Source of the DNA: Adiantum capillus-veneris
Lineage: Eukaryota > Streptophyta > Polypodiopsida > Polypodiales > Pteridaceae
Reading direction: 5' to 3'
DNA length: 64,000 nucleotides
Assembly (NCBI GenBank): GCA_014529385.2
Contig: CM043964.1
Coordinates: 103,618,587 to 103,682,586, forward strand
In this document: piece after piece, positions 48,561 to 60,708 of the stretch
Layout of the letters: the number at the start of each line of letters is the position of its first letter
How positions within the stretch are numbered: position 1 is the first letter of the stretch
Position numbers and translations under genes: made by a program
Notes under the pieces: generated by a model
What the model saw: the letters and a program-made list of their open reading frames with translations, nothing else
The model's database searches: none
What the model was told of the DNA's origin: nothing

Positions 48561-48842
48561 TGATATTATTCAATAGTCCGTTATCTATACTCTTTATAAT
48601 GGACTTTGAAAAATTAGAGGAAGGAGAAGGCCTCCACGCGTTGTGTTTGGTTGATTTACAATGTGCATGCCCTGTTGGATCAACACCAAAATTGAGTTGC
48701 CGAGTCCCTATTCGGTCATTCTCCTTACCATAGTCATAGTAGAGAGCCTTTAAAAATTGAGTAAAGTAGCTCAGATTCTATGCGATTCCATCCTTTTTCA
48801 ATGACATCCAATAGTCAAAATTGTATACCTGACAACTTCAAC

Positions 48843-48846
<4 letters not shown>

Positions 48847-48922
<76 letters not shown>
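48847..48922. repeat. (GT)n(GA)n compound microsatellite
   Basis: About 21 GT units followed by about 17 GA units. Confidence 0.95.
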
Positions 48923-48924
<2 letters not shown>

Positions 48925-49208
48925 CATAGAAAGAGCGCTTTGCCACTAGCAAGTAGACATAGAAAGAGAAAGAGTGAGGTAGGTCATCAGGACCAAGACC
49001 AAGATCGGGATAACTACTAATGATCATGTAGAGGCAAACAAGGGAGAAGCACTGTCCATTGGTGGGGCCTGCTTGGTAGTAGAATATGGGTGCTCATGGC
49101 AATAGATGTGCATGGGTTTTCTTGAGACACTAAGAGTTTTGTTTGGTAGCAAGAGATTAAAGAGCTAGTGGCTTAGGTGGGAGCAGTTGTAGCCACAACT
49201 CGGATAGA

Positions 49209-49210
49209 CT

Positions 49211-49268
<58 letters not shown>

Positions 49269-49640
49269 TGTAGGAGTCCATTCCATTGTCCAAAATTAGG
49301 GGATGCATTCTTCTCCATGCTCTCTCTCACCCCCCATTAACAACGATGGCACTTCCCTTTACATTAGAGCATTGTGGAGACTAACGTATTGAGAGATATT
49401 TATCTCCAAATTATGATGTAGTAATTGGAGCAAACAGTTAAAATGGGTCCTTTTCTTGCAATGGTCAATACAAAAAGACCTTAATTGGGGATGCAAGGAT
49501 GCAAAGCATATTAGCATTGGATGCATTTGGGCTTCTTCTACGGCTAGCAATGTTGTTTTAGCTTCTAGGAGCCATTTCCACCAAGTACTTTAGATTCACA
49601 TATTTGGAGAAGCTGTAGATGTTTTACATCTATCCCAACG

Positions 49641-49676
<36 letters not shown>

Positions 49677-49757
49677 TGTGTGTGTGAGAGTGAGAGAGAG
49701 AGAGGGAGAACATAATTTTAAACAATATAAAACAATCCAAAAAGGGACATTGGTGGT

Positions 49758-49822
<65 letters not shown>

Positions 49823-49913
49823 TGTTATCTTCCTAGAGTGATTCCAAGGACTACAATTTCATTCTCCTCACATGTGGGCACATGAATACACACACACTTA
49901 CGTATATATGACT

Positions 49914-49979
<66 letters not shown>

Positions 49980-49990
49980 CAGAAAGAGAG
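49209..49990. repeat. Series of four (GT)n(GA)n compound microsatellites
   Basis: GT-then-GA tracts at about 49209-49268, 49643-49706, 49755-49819 and 49914-49994, always in the same order and orientation. The sequence between them shows no gene. A poly-C tract lies at about 50314-50329. Confidence 0.95.
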
Positions 49991-50339
49991 AGAGATCCAA
50001 TAACGATGTTTTTCTTGCCCGCAGCAAACAGGCGGGTCAGAGACTAGTTCTTATTGTTTACTTGGGGGGCCTATATTATAGATAGCTCACATGTGCATCT
50101 CTTAGGTAATTTTAGAAGCCATGTAACCTATTAAAAATTTAATTGTTGTACTTCTAATGTTTTAGGATATTTTGATGGCACATTTGAGTAATCTAGAACA
50201 TCAAGTAGAGAAATTGTCACAAACAACAAGATTCAAACCATTTCGGGTGAGATTCATAATAAAAGTGTATGGGTGAACAAGTTAGTCTCACTCTCTCTCT
50301 CTCTCCTCTCTTCCCCCCCCCCCCCCCCCAAAACAAACC

Positions 50340-51800
50340 CCCCAAAAAAGAAAAAAAACAAATCCAATCGCACACATTTCATTTGTGACTTGTGAAACTA
50401 TACCTCACTTTTGTATTTAGAAGTGTGCAATTGTTGGATATGATTTTTCATTCAGTTCTTTCTTGTTGCGTGATAAGGGATCTTTACATTAGTCACTAAC
50501 TCTAAAATATTGGTAGGAGCCTACGATTTCCTCTCATTCAAGTGGCTCAAAATTGAAGTCTCAAGAATTTAATTTAATGAGTGAAGTGAGTGCTCCAATT
50601 TGTAACATTTAGATTGTAGCAAACATGTAGTAGGTGAGAACTAAGCGAGCCAACAAATGATGAACACGGATTAGATTCAAATGTTTATGTAAGTATCGAT
50701 GAAAATTAAATTGACCTCTCTCTCTCTCTCTCTCACACATTCTCTAAGGTTTTCAAGTAATGATGAGTAGGAGAAAACAATCAATGTTAAGAAAAAAGGA
50801 AAAGATAATGGCAAGTACTAACACCATGTGTTTCACGTCTTGAATGTCTGCAAGAGTAGATACATATATTGTATGATGTATACTCAATAGGTGTGTTCTC
50901 TCTTTATTAGAACAATGGTAGAGAAAAGCCTTTGAAAAAGAGGACAAACCAACAATCAATTAATGGAAGAAAGGTATATCCTGTGTTGGACTCCAATTAT
51001 GCAAAAGTGTAAAATGAACTATTGATATGTCTCATCATGCATAGGCATTGAGTGATCTATCCAACCAAGTTCTTGCTTCCTTGCAGTGCTTGAGAGAAAT
51101 CAATTCTATATACATACACAATTCCCTTTAATATTCAAATAGGAATATTTTCAAAACGATCTATATTTTGCAATCTAACTCTTTTTTCTTGAATTTTCTA
51201 AGTAGATTTTCTGCTTCTTCCCTTACCTTTAACCGGTTGGTTTGATTTTTAAACAAGCTCAAGGCTAAGCTGAGGCACACTTTTCTTGAACATTGCTTGT
51301 GTGGGCAATGGGAATCATTCAAATATAAATGAAAATAATGTCTCTTGATAACTTAAATTGAGCAGGTACATTCAAAATAATAAGCCCTTAAAATTGTCCT
51401 TGTGTAGATGTCTACAACAACTAGATCATGTAGGGTTATCAAAAAGCCCTCAAGATTCATTGAAAGAGTAGATGAAAAGGTACTTGATAAGAAAATAAAC
51501 TGCATTGCTCTATTTTTTACCTATTCATAGTGACTACTCTAGTTCAATGTAATGACTATAATTTTTTTTGGATTTGAAAGGTGGTGGTTTAGTCTCCAAG
51601 CACGGAGGCAATTGCAATGGAAGCAATGTCCCTTGATGATGTGGATGTTATGTATGGTCAACTTTGGTCCACCTTAAACATTTAAAAAGTGTACACAAAG
51701 CACATTTTCAAAATTGCACATCTTCTAAGATGTTATTTTGAGTGGGTCACCACCAACAAAGCCTCTATTTGAAGGCACTTTTCCATTTGAAGATTTAAAA
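50340..51800. other. No recognisable gene; one dispersed repeat
   Basis: A segment near 51225-51310 (GCTCAAGGCTAAGCTGAGGC) is a diverged copy of 46565-46650 (GCTCAAGGCTATGCTGAGGC), so the two neighbourhoods share ancestry. Otherwise non-coding. Confidence 0.5.
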
Positions 51801-51809
51801 AGTGTCTTT

Positions 51810-51945
51810 AAGGATCATTGAAAATTTTCTATGTACTTATTTGTAATATAATAAGCATCATTGAAAATTTTCTATGTACTTATTTGCAATATAATAAGGA
51901 TCATTGAAAATTTTCTATGTACTTATTATTCTCTGTGTACTTGAG
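51810..51945. repeat. Tandem repeat of about 45 bases, two and a half copies
   Basis: ATCATTGAAAATTTTCTATG recurs at about 51813, 51856 and 51899 with near-perfect identity in between. Confidence 0.9.
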
Positions 51946-52139
51946 CATTCTTAGAAGGATTGATGTTCTTATGTGAATGGCTGTAATTTCAATGAAGTGG
52001 TTATCAAATCACCAAATAGTGTTTGTGTTGGATTTGTAGCTTGTAATTAAAGAATAAAATTATACATATAAATAAAAAGAATTGGGTTAATTTGTGTTTT
52101 GAGATGAAAGGCATTTTGGTTGTTTTTTTATTTTGCAAA

Positions 52140-52740
52140 ACTCACAATGGTGAGAGATTGCATTAAAGAGTCACCAATAGATTACAAATCGGCCTCTGGC
52201 TCAAGCCAAGCCTTGAGGCATAGAGGGCTACAACCAAGATTAGTTACAATAACTTAATATTACGGAGGGCACGATTGGATGGCGTGGGATGCCCTAAGCC
52301 AATCCTACGAGCTATATCTTTTACTTACCATATATTATCTCCTTGCTTTCTTGTACAATCTCTAAGAAGCTAGCCACCGATTGGTCATTATCAAAGACAC
52401 GATCGTTCCTCAACTTCCAGATGTTACTGAAGAATCAATATCTAACAATTTAAGTGCAAATAAGTACTGCAAACTTTGAAATTGTCTGCCACCAAGGCAC
52501 AAATCCTTCTTGAAAAACCCAATCTTCCACGTCCTTTGTATCCATTTTTACATCTTTTCTGCAAGGCGTCTAATAGCCGGGCATTCCATGAAAAGGCAAA
52601 GGTCTTTGCTAGCTAATCTACATTTGGAACATCTGTCGAGTCTGATACCAACACGCGCTTGGATCTTGATGTGTGTCCGCAAGGCCCCCCCAGAGTACTT
52701 TCTTGAGTAATCCCATGAGATGTCTACTACAAAATGATAA
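52140..52740 (-). pseudogene. LINE 3' fragment with zf-RVT-like domain
   Basis: On the minus strand near 52695-52560 a frame reads LRTHIKIQARVGIRLDRCSK, then CRLASKDLCLFMECPAIRR. This is the pattern of the C-terminal zinc-binding region of plant LINE polyproteins (C-x2-C followed by a downstream Cys-Pro). FFSNIWKLRNDRVFDND (about 52440-52390) resembles the peptide that usually follows, 'W..RN.rvF'. No reverse transcriptase is seen next to it. Same orientation as the LINE-like pieces at 53.3-54.2 kb. Confidence 0.5.
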
Positions 52741-53276
52741 TAAGAAGATAAATTGTATGATGTTTAACTTGGGAAACTAGCCCATGATATCTATGATATT
52801 CTTTAGACAATTTTAATGAGCCTAGAGGTAGAATTTTGGTGCGATGTAATTGTAAGCTAACGAAGCAAGCTAAAAAAGATCATTTCCACATAGTACATTA
52901 GGTGTCAATATTTCCATATGAACAAATGAGTTTCCATCTCTTTTTTCTACTTGGTGAAAAATTTTCTATTTTTTCCACATAATAGAAAGGTTATTCTTGT
53001 GTACTATTTTTCCAAGTTGTGGTTGAATCTTTTTCCTAGTTAGAGAAAACGGATTTCCACATTCCTTCAAAAAAACCTTCACCGAAAAAGCCTCATTTCT
53101 ACGTTGTGAATATTTCTACAAGTTTTTTACATAAGGTAAAACCAACCTTATAATCCTACATGGGATTTAAATTCCCATACAGTTTTCTTATTAAAAAAGG
53201 AAAAATCTCTAAGGATCTACAATTGAAAGATGGAATCTTTGTAGGAAAAAATGCCATTTTTCCTCATAGAAATATG

Positions 53277-54164
53277 CTACAAAGTTCTTGTGATAGTGTT
53301 TAGCCTTTTAGCAGATACATCAAGAGGATTATTTAGAATAGAATCATAGTAATCATGATAGACTTCCATAATTTGCTGCATATCATTTATAATTGTTCCA
53401 TCATCCACGATGATTTTGGTCAAAGATTCTCTTGCATGTTTGCTCTTCAATCTAGCAGAGAAGGCTTTAGAAGAGCCTTGTACATCTGATAGCTCTTTTT
53501 TGTCTGCATAAGAATCTAGATTTTTGTGCCATTTTGGCCTTACAATACATGATAGATTGTTTGGCTTTGGCAAGCCTTTGGATGTGAGCATCTGTCAAAG
53601 AGTGCACAGCCATTCCACATATTTGTGTAATACATGTTCTAACACCTTTAATCTCTGTTTTTTGTTGGCATCCACATGCTTTCTCACAGATCTGATGCAT
53701 TCTTGCATGCCTAAAGAAAATATTTTCTATTGTGTTAATGCATCAACACATGTCTCGTGAATAAAATCTACCAGCTTATGCACCATGCAAACAAATAATG
53801 GGTGATGGAGCACAATATTGTTAGCCATTAGAGGTCTTTGTGTCACAACATGCTTGGCAGAGGTACAACCAGCATCAGACAGTGAAAGCACAATTTGAAA
53901 GTGATAAAAAATAAGAGCTTGGATTTCAACATAAATATCAGTAGATGAAGGTACCCACTCCGAGGTGATGAAGTAGATGTGATCTAAAATGGACCAAGAA
54001 GAGGTATGGGATTGGGAGTGGTAGGTAAAGCCTTGAGAGGAGAAAGAGACATTGAGCCAAGCATCAACAATGTAGTGTTGACTGAGCATTAGATCCCACT
54101 CAGGTCTTTTCAACTTAGGAATAGCAATGGAAATGTAAGTGGTATCTTTGGTTGTACATACCAT
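53277..54164 (-). pseudogene. LINE endonuclease and linker fragment
   Basis: Three successive minus-strand frames form one decayed LINE polyprotein segment. The first (54164-53727) shows RPEWDLMLSQHYIVDAW, GFTYHSQSHTSSWSILDHIY and FYHFQIVLSLSD, the C-terminal landmarks of an APE-type endonuclease (S.LDhIy and a damaged SDH). The second (53700-53467) and third (53591-53277) give the linker toward reverse transcriptase, including LKSKHARESLTKIIVDDGTI and MQQIMEVYHDYYDSIL, a typical pre-RT sequence. No reverse transcriptase follows toward 52.7 kb, so it was lost by deletion. Confidence 0.6.
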
Positions 54165-54199
54165 ATTAAAATATCAAGCACATTAGGAATGGAATGGGG

Positions 54200-56540
54200 T
54201 CTAAGGGGGCATCTTTATTTGCCATGGGATTAAAAATGAGATTATGGAAGGGGAAAATGGGTGGATGCCATGTGGACTTCAATGGTGGGTATGGTAGGGC
54301 CTAAAAGTAAGTGGTCAAACTTCTACTCTTTTATAAAATATAAAGAGAACTCTCTTATAAATTCAAAAAACTGAACTTTTCTCTAAATAGTTGAGTAGAA
54401 ACCAATCCTTTCTCTCTATAGTGGCTGTCAATTTCTCCCCCCTCTCTCCTAAAAGGGGGTCCCTCCAAAAGTGTGATGATCATTCCCTCCCTCTCTCTCT
54501 ATTGTACTATCTCTCACTTCTCTTCACTTCACCTTGCAAGAGTTTCTTCTCTTTCCTTCCTTTCATTTTTCCCTCCCAAAAGCTCTGCAACAAAAGTTTG
54601 AACCTCCTTTTACTCCTCAAGCTTATTGCATTCTCCTCAAGCTTGCTACATTCTCCTCAAGCGGAAGTTCTCCATTTCTCCATGAGCCTCACTAAACACC
54701 TCTACCTAAAGCTGAAGATATGCACCATATCCTTCTGCAAGATCATCCCTCTTTCTTTCCTCAATAGGTTTCCTGTTCTTTCTCCATTGTGCTCTATAGA
54801 GAGGATCTACTTCCCTCTCGAGCTTTGCAACATTGTTCTCCCCATTAAGCCAACAAGAAAGTGGAGAAGTAAGTGGCATCCTTTGTCTTTGTGTACCATC
54901 AAGAATATTGCTCTTTATAAAGTTGAGAGCATGGATGTGAAATGTCTAACCACAAGTGTTTGTCTGCAGGTTGTGCCATTATTCCCCATGGCATCTTCAG
55001 GTACTCAATGACCTAGGAGTGTCATTGACTCCACTTCATGCAGAAATGTACAAGAGGACAATGGATGTTGGGTGATGATGGAGTTCAAACAATTGATGTA
55101 GGTGACAATGCAACCCAACTCAAGAGGTGCTCACAAGGTCTCAAGGAGACACGTGTCTTATGAAGCACACCACTGGAAGGGAAGGATCATGGAGTTCAAG
55201 CAAACCCATGATGGCAAGAGACTTGCAAAGGTGCAACATGTGTATGTTGCTTGACAACTAAATCTAGAGACAACAGTGGCTCCATCGAGGTTTCTTGCAA
55301 ACTATAATTTCACTCCTCTATCAAGTTTTTAGATTGTACATTTTCTATTTCTTCCGTATATATTGCTTTTATGTCTATAAGGTTTTCATTGCTTGTTCAT
55401 GTTTGCAAATGTACTCCCATACGATTTTGTAGAGTGGAGATAATAGAGTCTTTTATAGGAAATTTTGAGTCCATCCACATTGACCTTGGTAAGCTGCTCT
55501 ATGCTGGTTGTCCATCCGCGAAGCTTGTCTCATGGGACATTTTTCTTTATAACCATACTTATGTAACGCCTAGACGGTTCATCCACCAACCTTGCAGAGT
55601 ATGGAATGGCCTAAGCCAGATAGTACCTTGATCACAACAACCAAAAGGAGAATCAAGGCGGATGTGCATTCAGCAATGAAGTGAACCTATGGTTCACACA
55701 AAGATTCCCTAACTTAGTTTATGTTCCTTCATATATTTGTTTATCTTTTGACTGCAAAGTGTTCATAGGACACCAACAATGTGGACTTGCAAAGGGGGAA
55801 GTGCGATCAATGACTTTCTTGCAATTGGATGGGAGACTAAGGTGGTCAACGACCAGGGTGTTACACTCAAGTCCTCTGTAGTTGCTGAGAATGTGGTGTG
55901 AAGATACCATATTGCGAAGCAAAGCTTGTCAATTGTCTTTCCCTATAGAAGATGGAAGCTGATGAAGGGAGAATGGGAGGCACTAGACTCTGCTGTGGCT
56001 GTTAAAGAAACAATTGATTTGCAAATATGTCTTCACTATAATGCAGTGTATGCCATCTCAATGAACTGAAATCTCAGTCACCTTCACGAGTATCTTAATC
56101 TTAGATGTACCTTGCCCAATCAATATGTTTTTGTAATCAATGAAAAGGTTGTTTGTTCCAAAAAAGAGAAGATCCTTATGTGTAAAAACATTGGTTTTCC
56201 ACGATGTACTAATGTAAAAGCTTGTAACTAAAGCGATTTTTCTCCCATTAATACATATGGTGTTTTGAATCTCTTTTGCATTTTTAATTTGTTCAAGATT
56301 TTCATTGAAATGTGCAAGTTTTCTAATTTGGAGAGTGAATACTTTCAATGTTGGTGTCTTTAAATGGCTTGTCGCATGATTTTGTTTATAATTATAGTTT
56401 AAAGTTAATTTGACGTTAATTTAAAGTGCCTTTAAAAAGTGACATTGACTATAAAAGTGACTTTCTAGGTTTTAAACTTCATTTCTCACATTCACAAAAC
56501 ACTAGCTTTTAGCTCTCTTCCCATCTTCTTTGCGCCGAAC
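54200..56540. other. No recognisable gene
   Basis: The open plus-strand frame 54391-55011 is Leu/Ser/Phe-rich because the DNA is pyrimidine-rich, so it is probably not a gene. Fragments near 55850-56070 (KVVNDQGVTLKSSVVAENVV, then RRWKLMKGEWEALDSAVAVK) look like decayed protein but match nothing that I recognise. Confidence 0.45.
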
Positions 56541-56546
56541 AGACCT

Positions 56547-58040
56547 ATGGCAACATCTTCTGATGCACTTCTCACACAACTACCAAAGAGAGGACTTGTT
56601 GATCATGCACATGAACTACTCAATGTGTCTGAGGGGACGATTGACATGCATGCCACTACTAACCTTCATGTAAAGAGATTCCAAATCTTTCGTGACTACA
56701 TGATGGAGCACATGGAAGAATATGCAACAGTCTTCAAGGGGTCCAACATGGTGTGGTTGCCAGTGGATTTTCTCAAACACCTCTATGCGTTGACCAAATC
56801 TTTCGCTATCACTTATTCAGGTTTATAAAATGGATTACGAAGCGAGACTGCAGGACAGAGGATGAGGATGACCTCATAGAATTGGGCATGGGGTGCATAG
56901 GCACCCAATTTATCTCTTGGGACAGGGTTCTGGTCTTGCTTGTGCTTGAGGGCATGGAGAAGGGTAAATCAAAGGAAAAGGCCAACGAGAAACCGCCTAT
57001 GGCCATTATGAAGAAATCAAATGAAGTTATTGAAGAGGTTGATGAGCAGACTGAAGCATCTATGCCACTCGTCTTCCTGCAAGATCCCAACTCCACTAGG
57101 GAGGAAGATCGGATGATAGAGGGAGATGAGGTGTTGGAGGAAGTTTCTGACCTCCAAATTCTCACTTTGCATGCATTGGTGGTGGATGGTTGTCACTTTT
57201 CATTCCTTGATGACATAGACACTAGGACTCATAGAATATGAGTCTCTCTCAGTGCTCGCTATCTATGTGGGCATGAAAGATCCTAGTGGAAAGCAAGAGA
57301 AGGTCAACTTTCAGATTGACTTTGAAGACCAAGGTCTCCCACCAAGCCTCTCTTTCCTCCCTAGTGAAAATGAGCAGAATTTGGTACAAGCCGTGGCAAA
57401 TACACTTATAGAAATCAAATCATGTGCCTCATTTTATGAAAGCATCCAGGATAGTGCTTTTCATCCACACAAACCATTGATCATTATGGATGGAGAAGAT
57501 CACTCTAGCATTGAACCTACAAGGAAAACTCTTGAAGATATGGATAAAGAAACTGAGATAACCACTTTTTAACCTTATCGATAGTCTATTGTACCCTATA
57601 GCAAGTGTTAAAGTTGTATAAAATGTTTTGCAGACCGCATACCATGTTGATAAGTTTGCAATGCATACTGGAGGCTCGTGCAGCGTTCCTATGGGTAGAG
57701 ATAGCTCTCTGTGGCACTACCTTGGCTCTGGGGCCATCCATTCTTTGAGTTGCTCACACAGAGTTCTCCAAGCATGGTTTTGTGGAGCTGCTCAAATGCA
57801 AAGCATTAAGTGCCATCCTTGCTAAAGATTCCCTTGCCCTTAATGCTCACAAGTGTATCTTGGTGGATCGGGAGGCGGGCCTTTCCAAGAAAGCACCTTG
57901 GGTCAGTCCTCTCCCAGTGTGCCTTAAGCCTAGGTCAAGGGGTGACAAACCCAGAGGACATTGTAAAAACCCTTCATGTCAAGTCTGCCATTTGTCGTAT
58001 ACCTATAGATGTAATCTATAAAAAAAACAACCATCCATGA
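56547..58040 (+). pseudogene. Unrecognised decayed multi-exon gene
   Basis: ATG 56547 starts MATSSDALLTQLPKRGLVDH in a frame to 56828; a frameshift near 56820 continues it as FIKWITKRDCRTEDEDDLIE in the frame ending 57241; a third frame picks up at about 57240 (YESLSVLAIYVGMKDPSGKQ) to 57572. The middle is acidic and Lys-rich (KGKSKEKANEK, STREEDRMIEGDEVLEEV). After an acceptor-like TGTTTTGCAG at 57624-57633 a Leu/Ala-rich helical segment follows (LEARAAFLWVEIALCG, HGFVELLKCKALSAIL), resembling armadillo-type repeats, ending near 58020. The family is not recognised. It is co-oriented with, and 4.7 kb upstream of, the 62.8 kb kinase. Confidence 0.45.
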
Positions 58041-58156
58041 TGTAATATCCAAAGCAATATACATAATTTTGTCCTTTGTATTTTTTTTCACTTCCTGTAC
58101 TTTCTTTTTTCTATTGCACATACTGGCCAATTTTATTTTTTTTTGCAATGTGTTCA

Positions 58157-58532
58157 CACCTCCTCGACCATCCAAGCACCCATCGGACCTGGGACACCTT
58201 ATGGTGAACATTTTTGTAAAATGGAGCCATTTCGGGTGCGTACAAAGGCTGTGGGGCCGTCAAAATGCATGACGACGCCTGACGTCACTGCATGGGCCAA
58301 AAAAGGGCCCTATGGGCCACGACGTGCATGGGCAAGTTTCGAACAGGCCAAAACTCGGCCATGCGTGCCATGGTGCAAAGGGCCTTTTTTTGGCCCGTGC
58401 GACGATGCCGGGCATCTTCGTGCACTTTAACGGTCCCACGGCCTTCGTACGCACCCAAAATGGCTCCGTTTTGCAAAATGTTCATTGCTAGACGTCCCAT
58501 GTCTGACAAGTGTTTGGATGGTCGAGGAGGTG
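58157..58532. mobile_element. GC-rich foldback (MITE-like) element
   Basis: A 376-base inverted repeat. The left end CACCTCCTCGACCATCCAA is matched by the inverse at the right end, and similarity continues inward almost to the centre near 58345 (for example ATGGAGCCATTTCGGGTGCG against its inverted partner), so the whole element can form one hairpin. It is about 55-60 percent GC against AT-rich flanks. No obvious target duplication. Open frames in it are mirror images of each other. Probably a non-autonomous DNA element. Confidence 0.8.
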
Positions 58533-58678
58533 AAATCTAACGACTTGATTAGTTCAATTACTTCAACAACAAAAAGTACATAATTAACTATTACGGTTGC
58601 ACCAAATGATAGAAAATAGACTCATTCATATTATATGGAAAGATTAAAAATCTCATAAGCAGAGATTACATGGGGAAA

Positions 58679-59975
58679 CTAATTATTATGGAGGCACCCT
58701 TCATTCCTCAGATTGGTCACTAGAGCTGGATCTGTATTTTCTAGAGTAACTTGCTTAGCATGCACCATACAAGATACACCATCTTGGAACAATTGCACCA
58801 AAATGTCCTCGGTGGCATCTTGTAAGGCCAATAGAGCCACATGTTGGATACGTGTGAATATTCGTCCATTATTTCTCTCACCACCCGAGAGAAAGCTGCC
58901 TTTGGTATTATTGGCTCGGTGCCCTTTTGACATTATTGGATCTCACGTATAGCAGCCGTGCTTGGCTTCCATTGCCGTTTCGTCTGCATTGTTGGCAGTG
59001 GTGGAGGAGCCGCTTGTATGCCCTGTTAAGGAGGGTGGTTTTTGTACTTTGTCCTACTCTCCCCTTGGGCTTGTTTCTCTTCATGTGTGAGCTTGTCCTT
59101 TTTCTTTTTTGCACATTGTTTTTCTCTCTAAGGAATTTTTGAAGGTCTTGAGATCCCAGTCTTTGCTTGTTGGGCGGCTTGAGCTCTTTCCTCTTCCGCT
59201 CTCCTCTCTGCCCCTGTTCATGCTTGTAAATTAGCCAAGTGGGCTCTCTCAGCCTCGGATCTCTGCCAATCTTCTTGCTTGCTTTGCCTTCTTTGTTCAT
59301 TATGAAATCTCTGTGCTTCTTTATCAGGTGCCTATTTCTTTTCTATCTCTCTCATTCTCTTTCTCCTCTTGGCATATTTCTTTTCTATCTCTCTCATTCT
59401 CTTTCTCCTCTTGGCATCTCATGCTACTGAAACATGATCACCTGGTATTACTTTGATCACCCTTTGTTTGACTCGCAGGGGAAATTTTTGAGGCATAGTA
59501 GTGGTTCCTTGAGCTTTACGTGCAGTCATTGCTTCAGTTTCACGTGCTGCCGTTGCTTGAGCTCTAGGTCTTGCTATTGCTTGAGCTCAAGGTGTTGCCG
59601 TTGCTTGAGCTCCAGGTGTTGTTTTATGTGTGGGTCTGTTTAGAGTTGCAAACTGTGAGATATTTGGCATAGGTGTGCAATTTGCATGATGTGGTTGCTG
59701 GAGATCACCAAAAATATGCCGCATTGTGTTCTGATCCTCCGGAGTCGACGATTGGGAGAGTTGTTGGGTGTTTGGAGTTGGTTGCTGTGTTTGATTATCC
59801 ATTTGTGGTTGAGGATGTGGATTTGAAGTGGTGGATGATGTATGAGGTAGAGGTTGTGGATTTTTAGTGTTGTCAGTGGCAGCGGTGTCATTGTTGTGCA
59901 TAGTGGTGTGCTCTTGTGTATCGTCCATGTTGTGCAAGATATGAGTGCATGTACATTTGGGCTCGAGAGGATCTT
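58679..59975 (-). pseudogene. Histone H3-fold protein with a very long N-terminal tail
   Basis: The C-terminal part is a histone H3 fold. WKPSTAAIREI, CQKGTEPIIPKAAFSRVVREI (alphaN-alpha1, 58968-58870) parallels the canonical 'RPGT.ALREI..YQKSTELLI.KLPF.RLVREI'. After a frameshift near 58855, RIQHVALLALQDATEDILVQLFQDG and CMVHAKQVTLENTDPALV (alpha2-alpha3) follow to TAG 58681-58679. Ahead of it lies a tail of over 300 residues in the same frame: Pro/Gln/Thr/Asn-rich, then 24-base repeats encoding AQATA-type units, a duplicated RKRMREIEKKYA, and a Lys/Arg/Gln-rich stretch. Canonical H3 tails have about 40 residues. Seven isolated in-frame stops lie in the tail and alphaN. The exon probably starts at 59975 after an acceptor-like TTGCACATATTAG. 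Loop 1 is not lengthened, which argues against CENH3. Confidence 0.75.
59330..59625. repeat. 24-base and 42-base coding repeats in the H3-like tail
   Basis: About five 24-base units of the type TTGCTTGAGCTCAAGGTGTT at about 59506-59625, and a perfect 42-base duplication (TATTTCTTTTCTATCTCTCT...) at about 59334-59417. Both keep the reading frame. Confidence 0.85.
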
Positions 59976-60708
59976 CTAATATGTGCAAACAAGAAATGAA
60001 CTTTAAGTTGTGAGTTTTGATTTATGTAATACTTTAAGTTGTGAGTTTTGACTTATGTAATACTTTAAGTTTAAAAAAATTAAAAACTCAATAAAATCAC
60101 TCAAAATTAAAAAAGACTCCAAAATAGATCAAACTTGACCCATGGGACCAATAATTGTCGCCTTAACAAATCACTTTGCATGACAATGCATGCTTACGAT
60201 AGATATGTACTATGAAAATCTCTAATTGTTTACCGCGGTCCTTTACTGCGTCTTGTTTAGAGAAGGTCCAAATTTAGTTGAATAGGGAAGAGAGAGGAGG
60301 GCGGGCAGAGGGGGGGTAATTAAACTATTACCACAAATATTTCCGTCATTATTACCATGGTTTTTTGCCTTAGTTATTGTCGCTATTATTACCACGTTTA
60401 TTTCTGTGGGAGATTTGGCGCCTAAACTTTCAAATTTTGGCTTAAACAATCCCCCCTCCTTCTCAAATTTTGGTGTTTCTATCCTCTCAATAAAAATTAA
60501 AGAATATTATATGAAATTTTTAAATTTTAAAAAGAAAAGATATGAAAACATATAACAATAGTTAGCTATTTAATATTACACTTGGTTACAATTAAACTAA
60601 CCATTGTCACTTGATTAACATAATTGAGCATGTTCACAAAATTAGAGAGAGGAAGAGGGGGGGGGAGATGAATGGACTATATGACCAAAAATCTTCATAA
60701 ATTAAAGT

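Noticed and set aside
54391-55011. 206-codon plus-strand open frame
   Set aside because: The product is Leu/Ser/Phe/Pro-rich because the DNA is pyrimidine-rich; no domain, signal or homologue is recognised.
58143-58540. Several GC-rich frames on both strands
   Set aside because: They lie in the foldback element and mirror one another, so they follow from the inverted repeat.
58679-58933. Assignment of the H3-like gene to CENH3
   Set aside because: Loop 1 is not lengthened and the long tail does not fit. The frameshift in loop 1 also prevents a firm call.
59239-59430. Plus-strand frame opposite the H3-like tail
   Set aside because: It is the antisense shadow of the duplicated basic segment and has a repeated low-complexity product.
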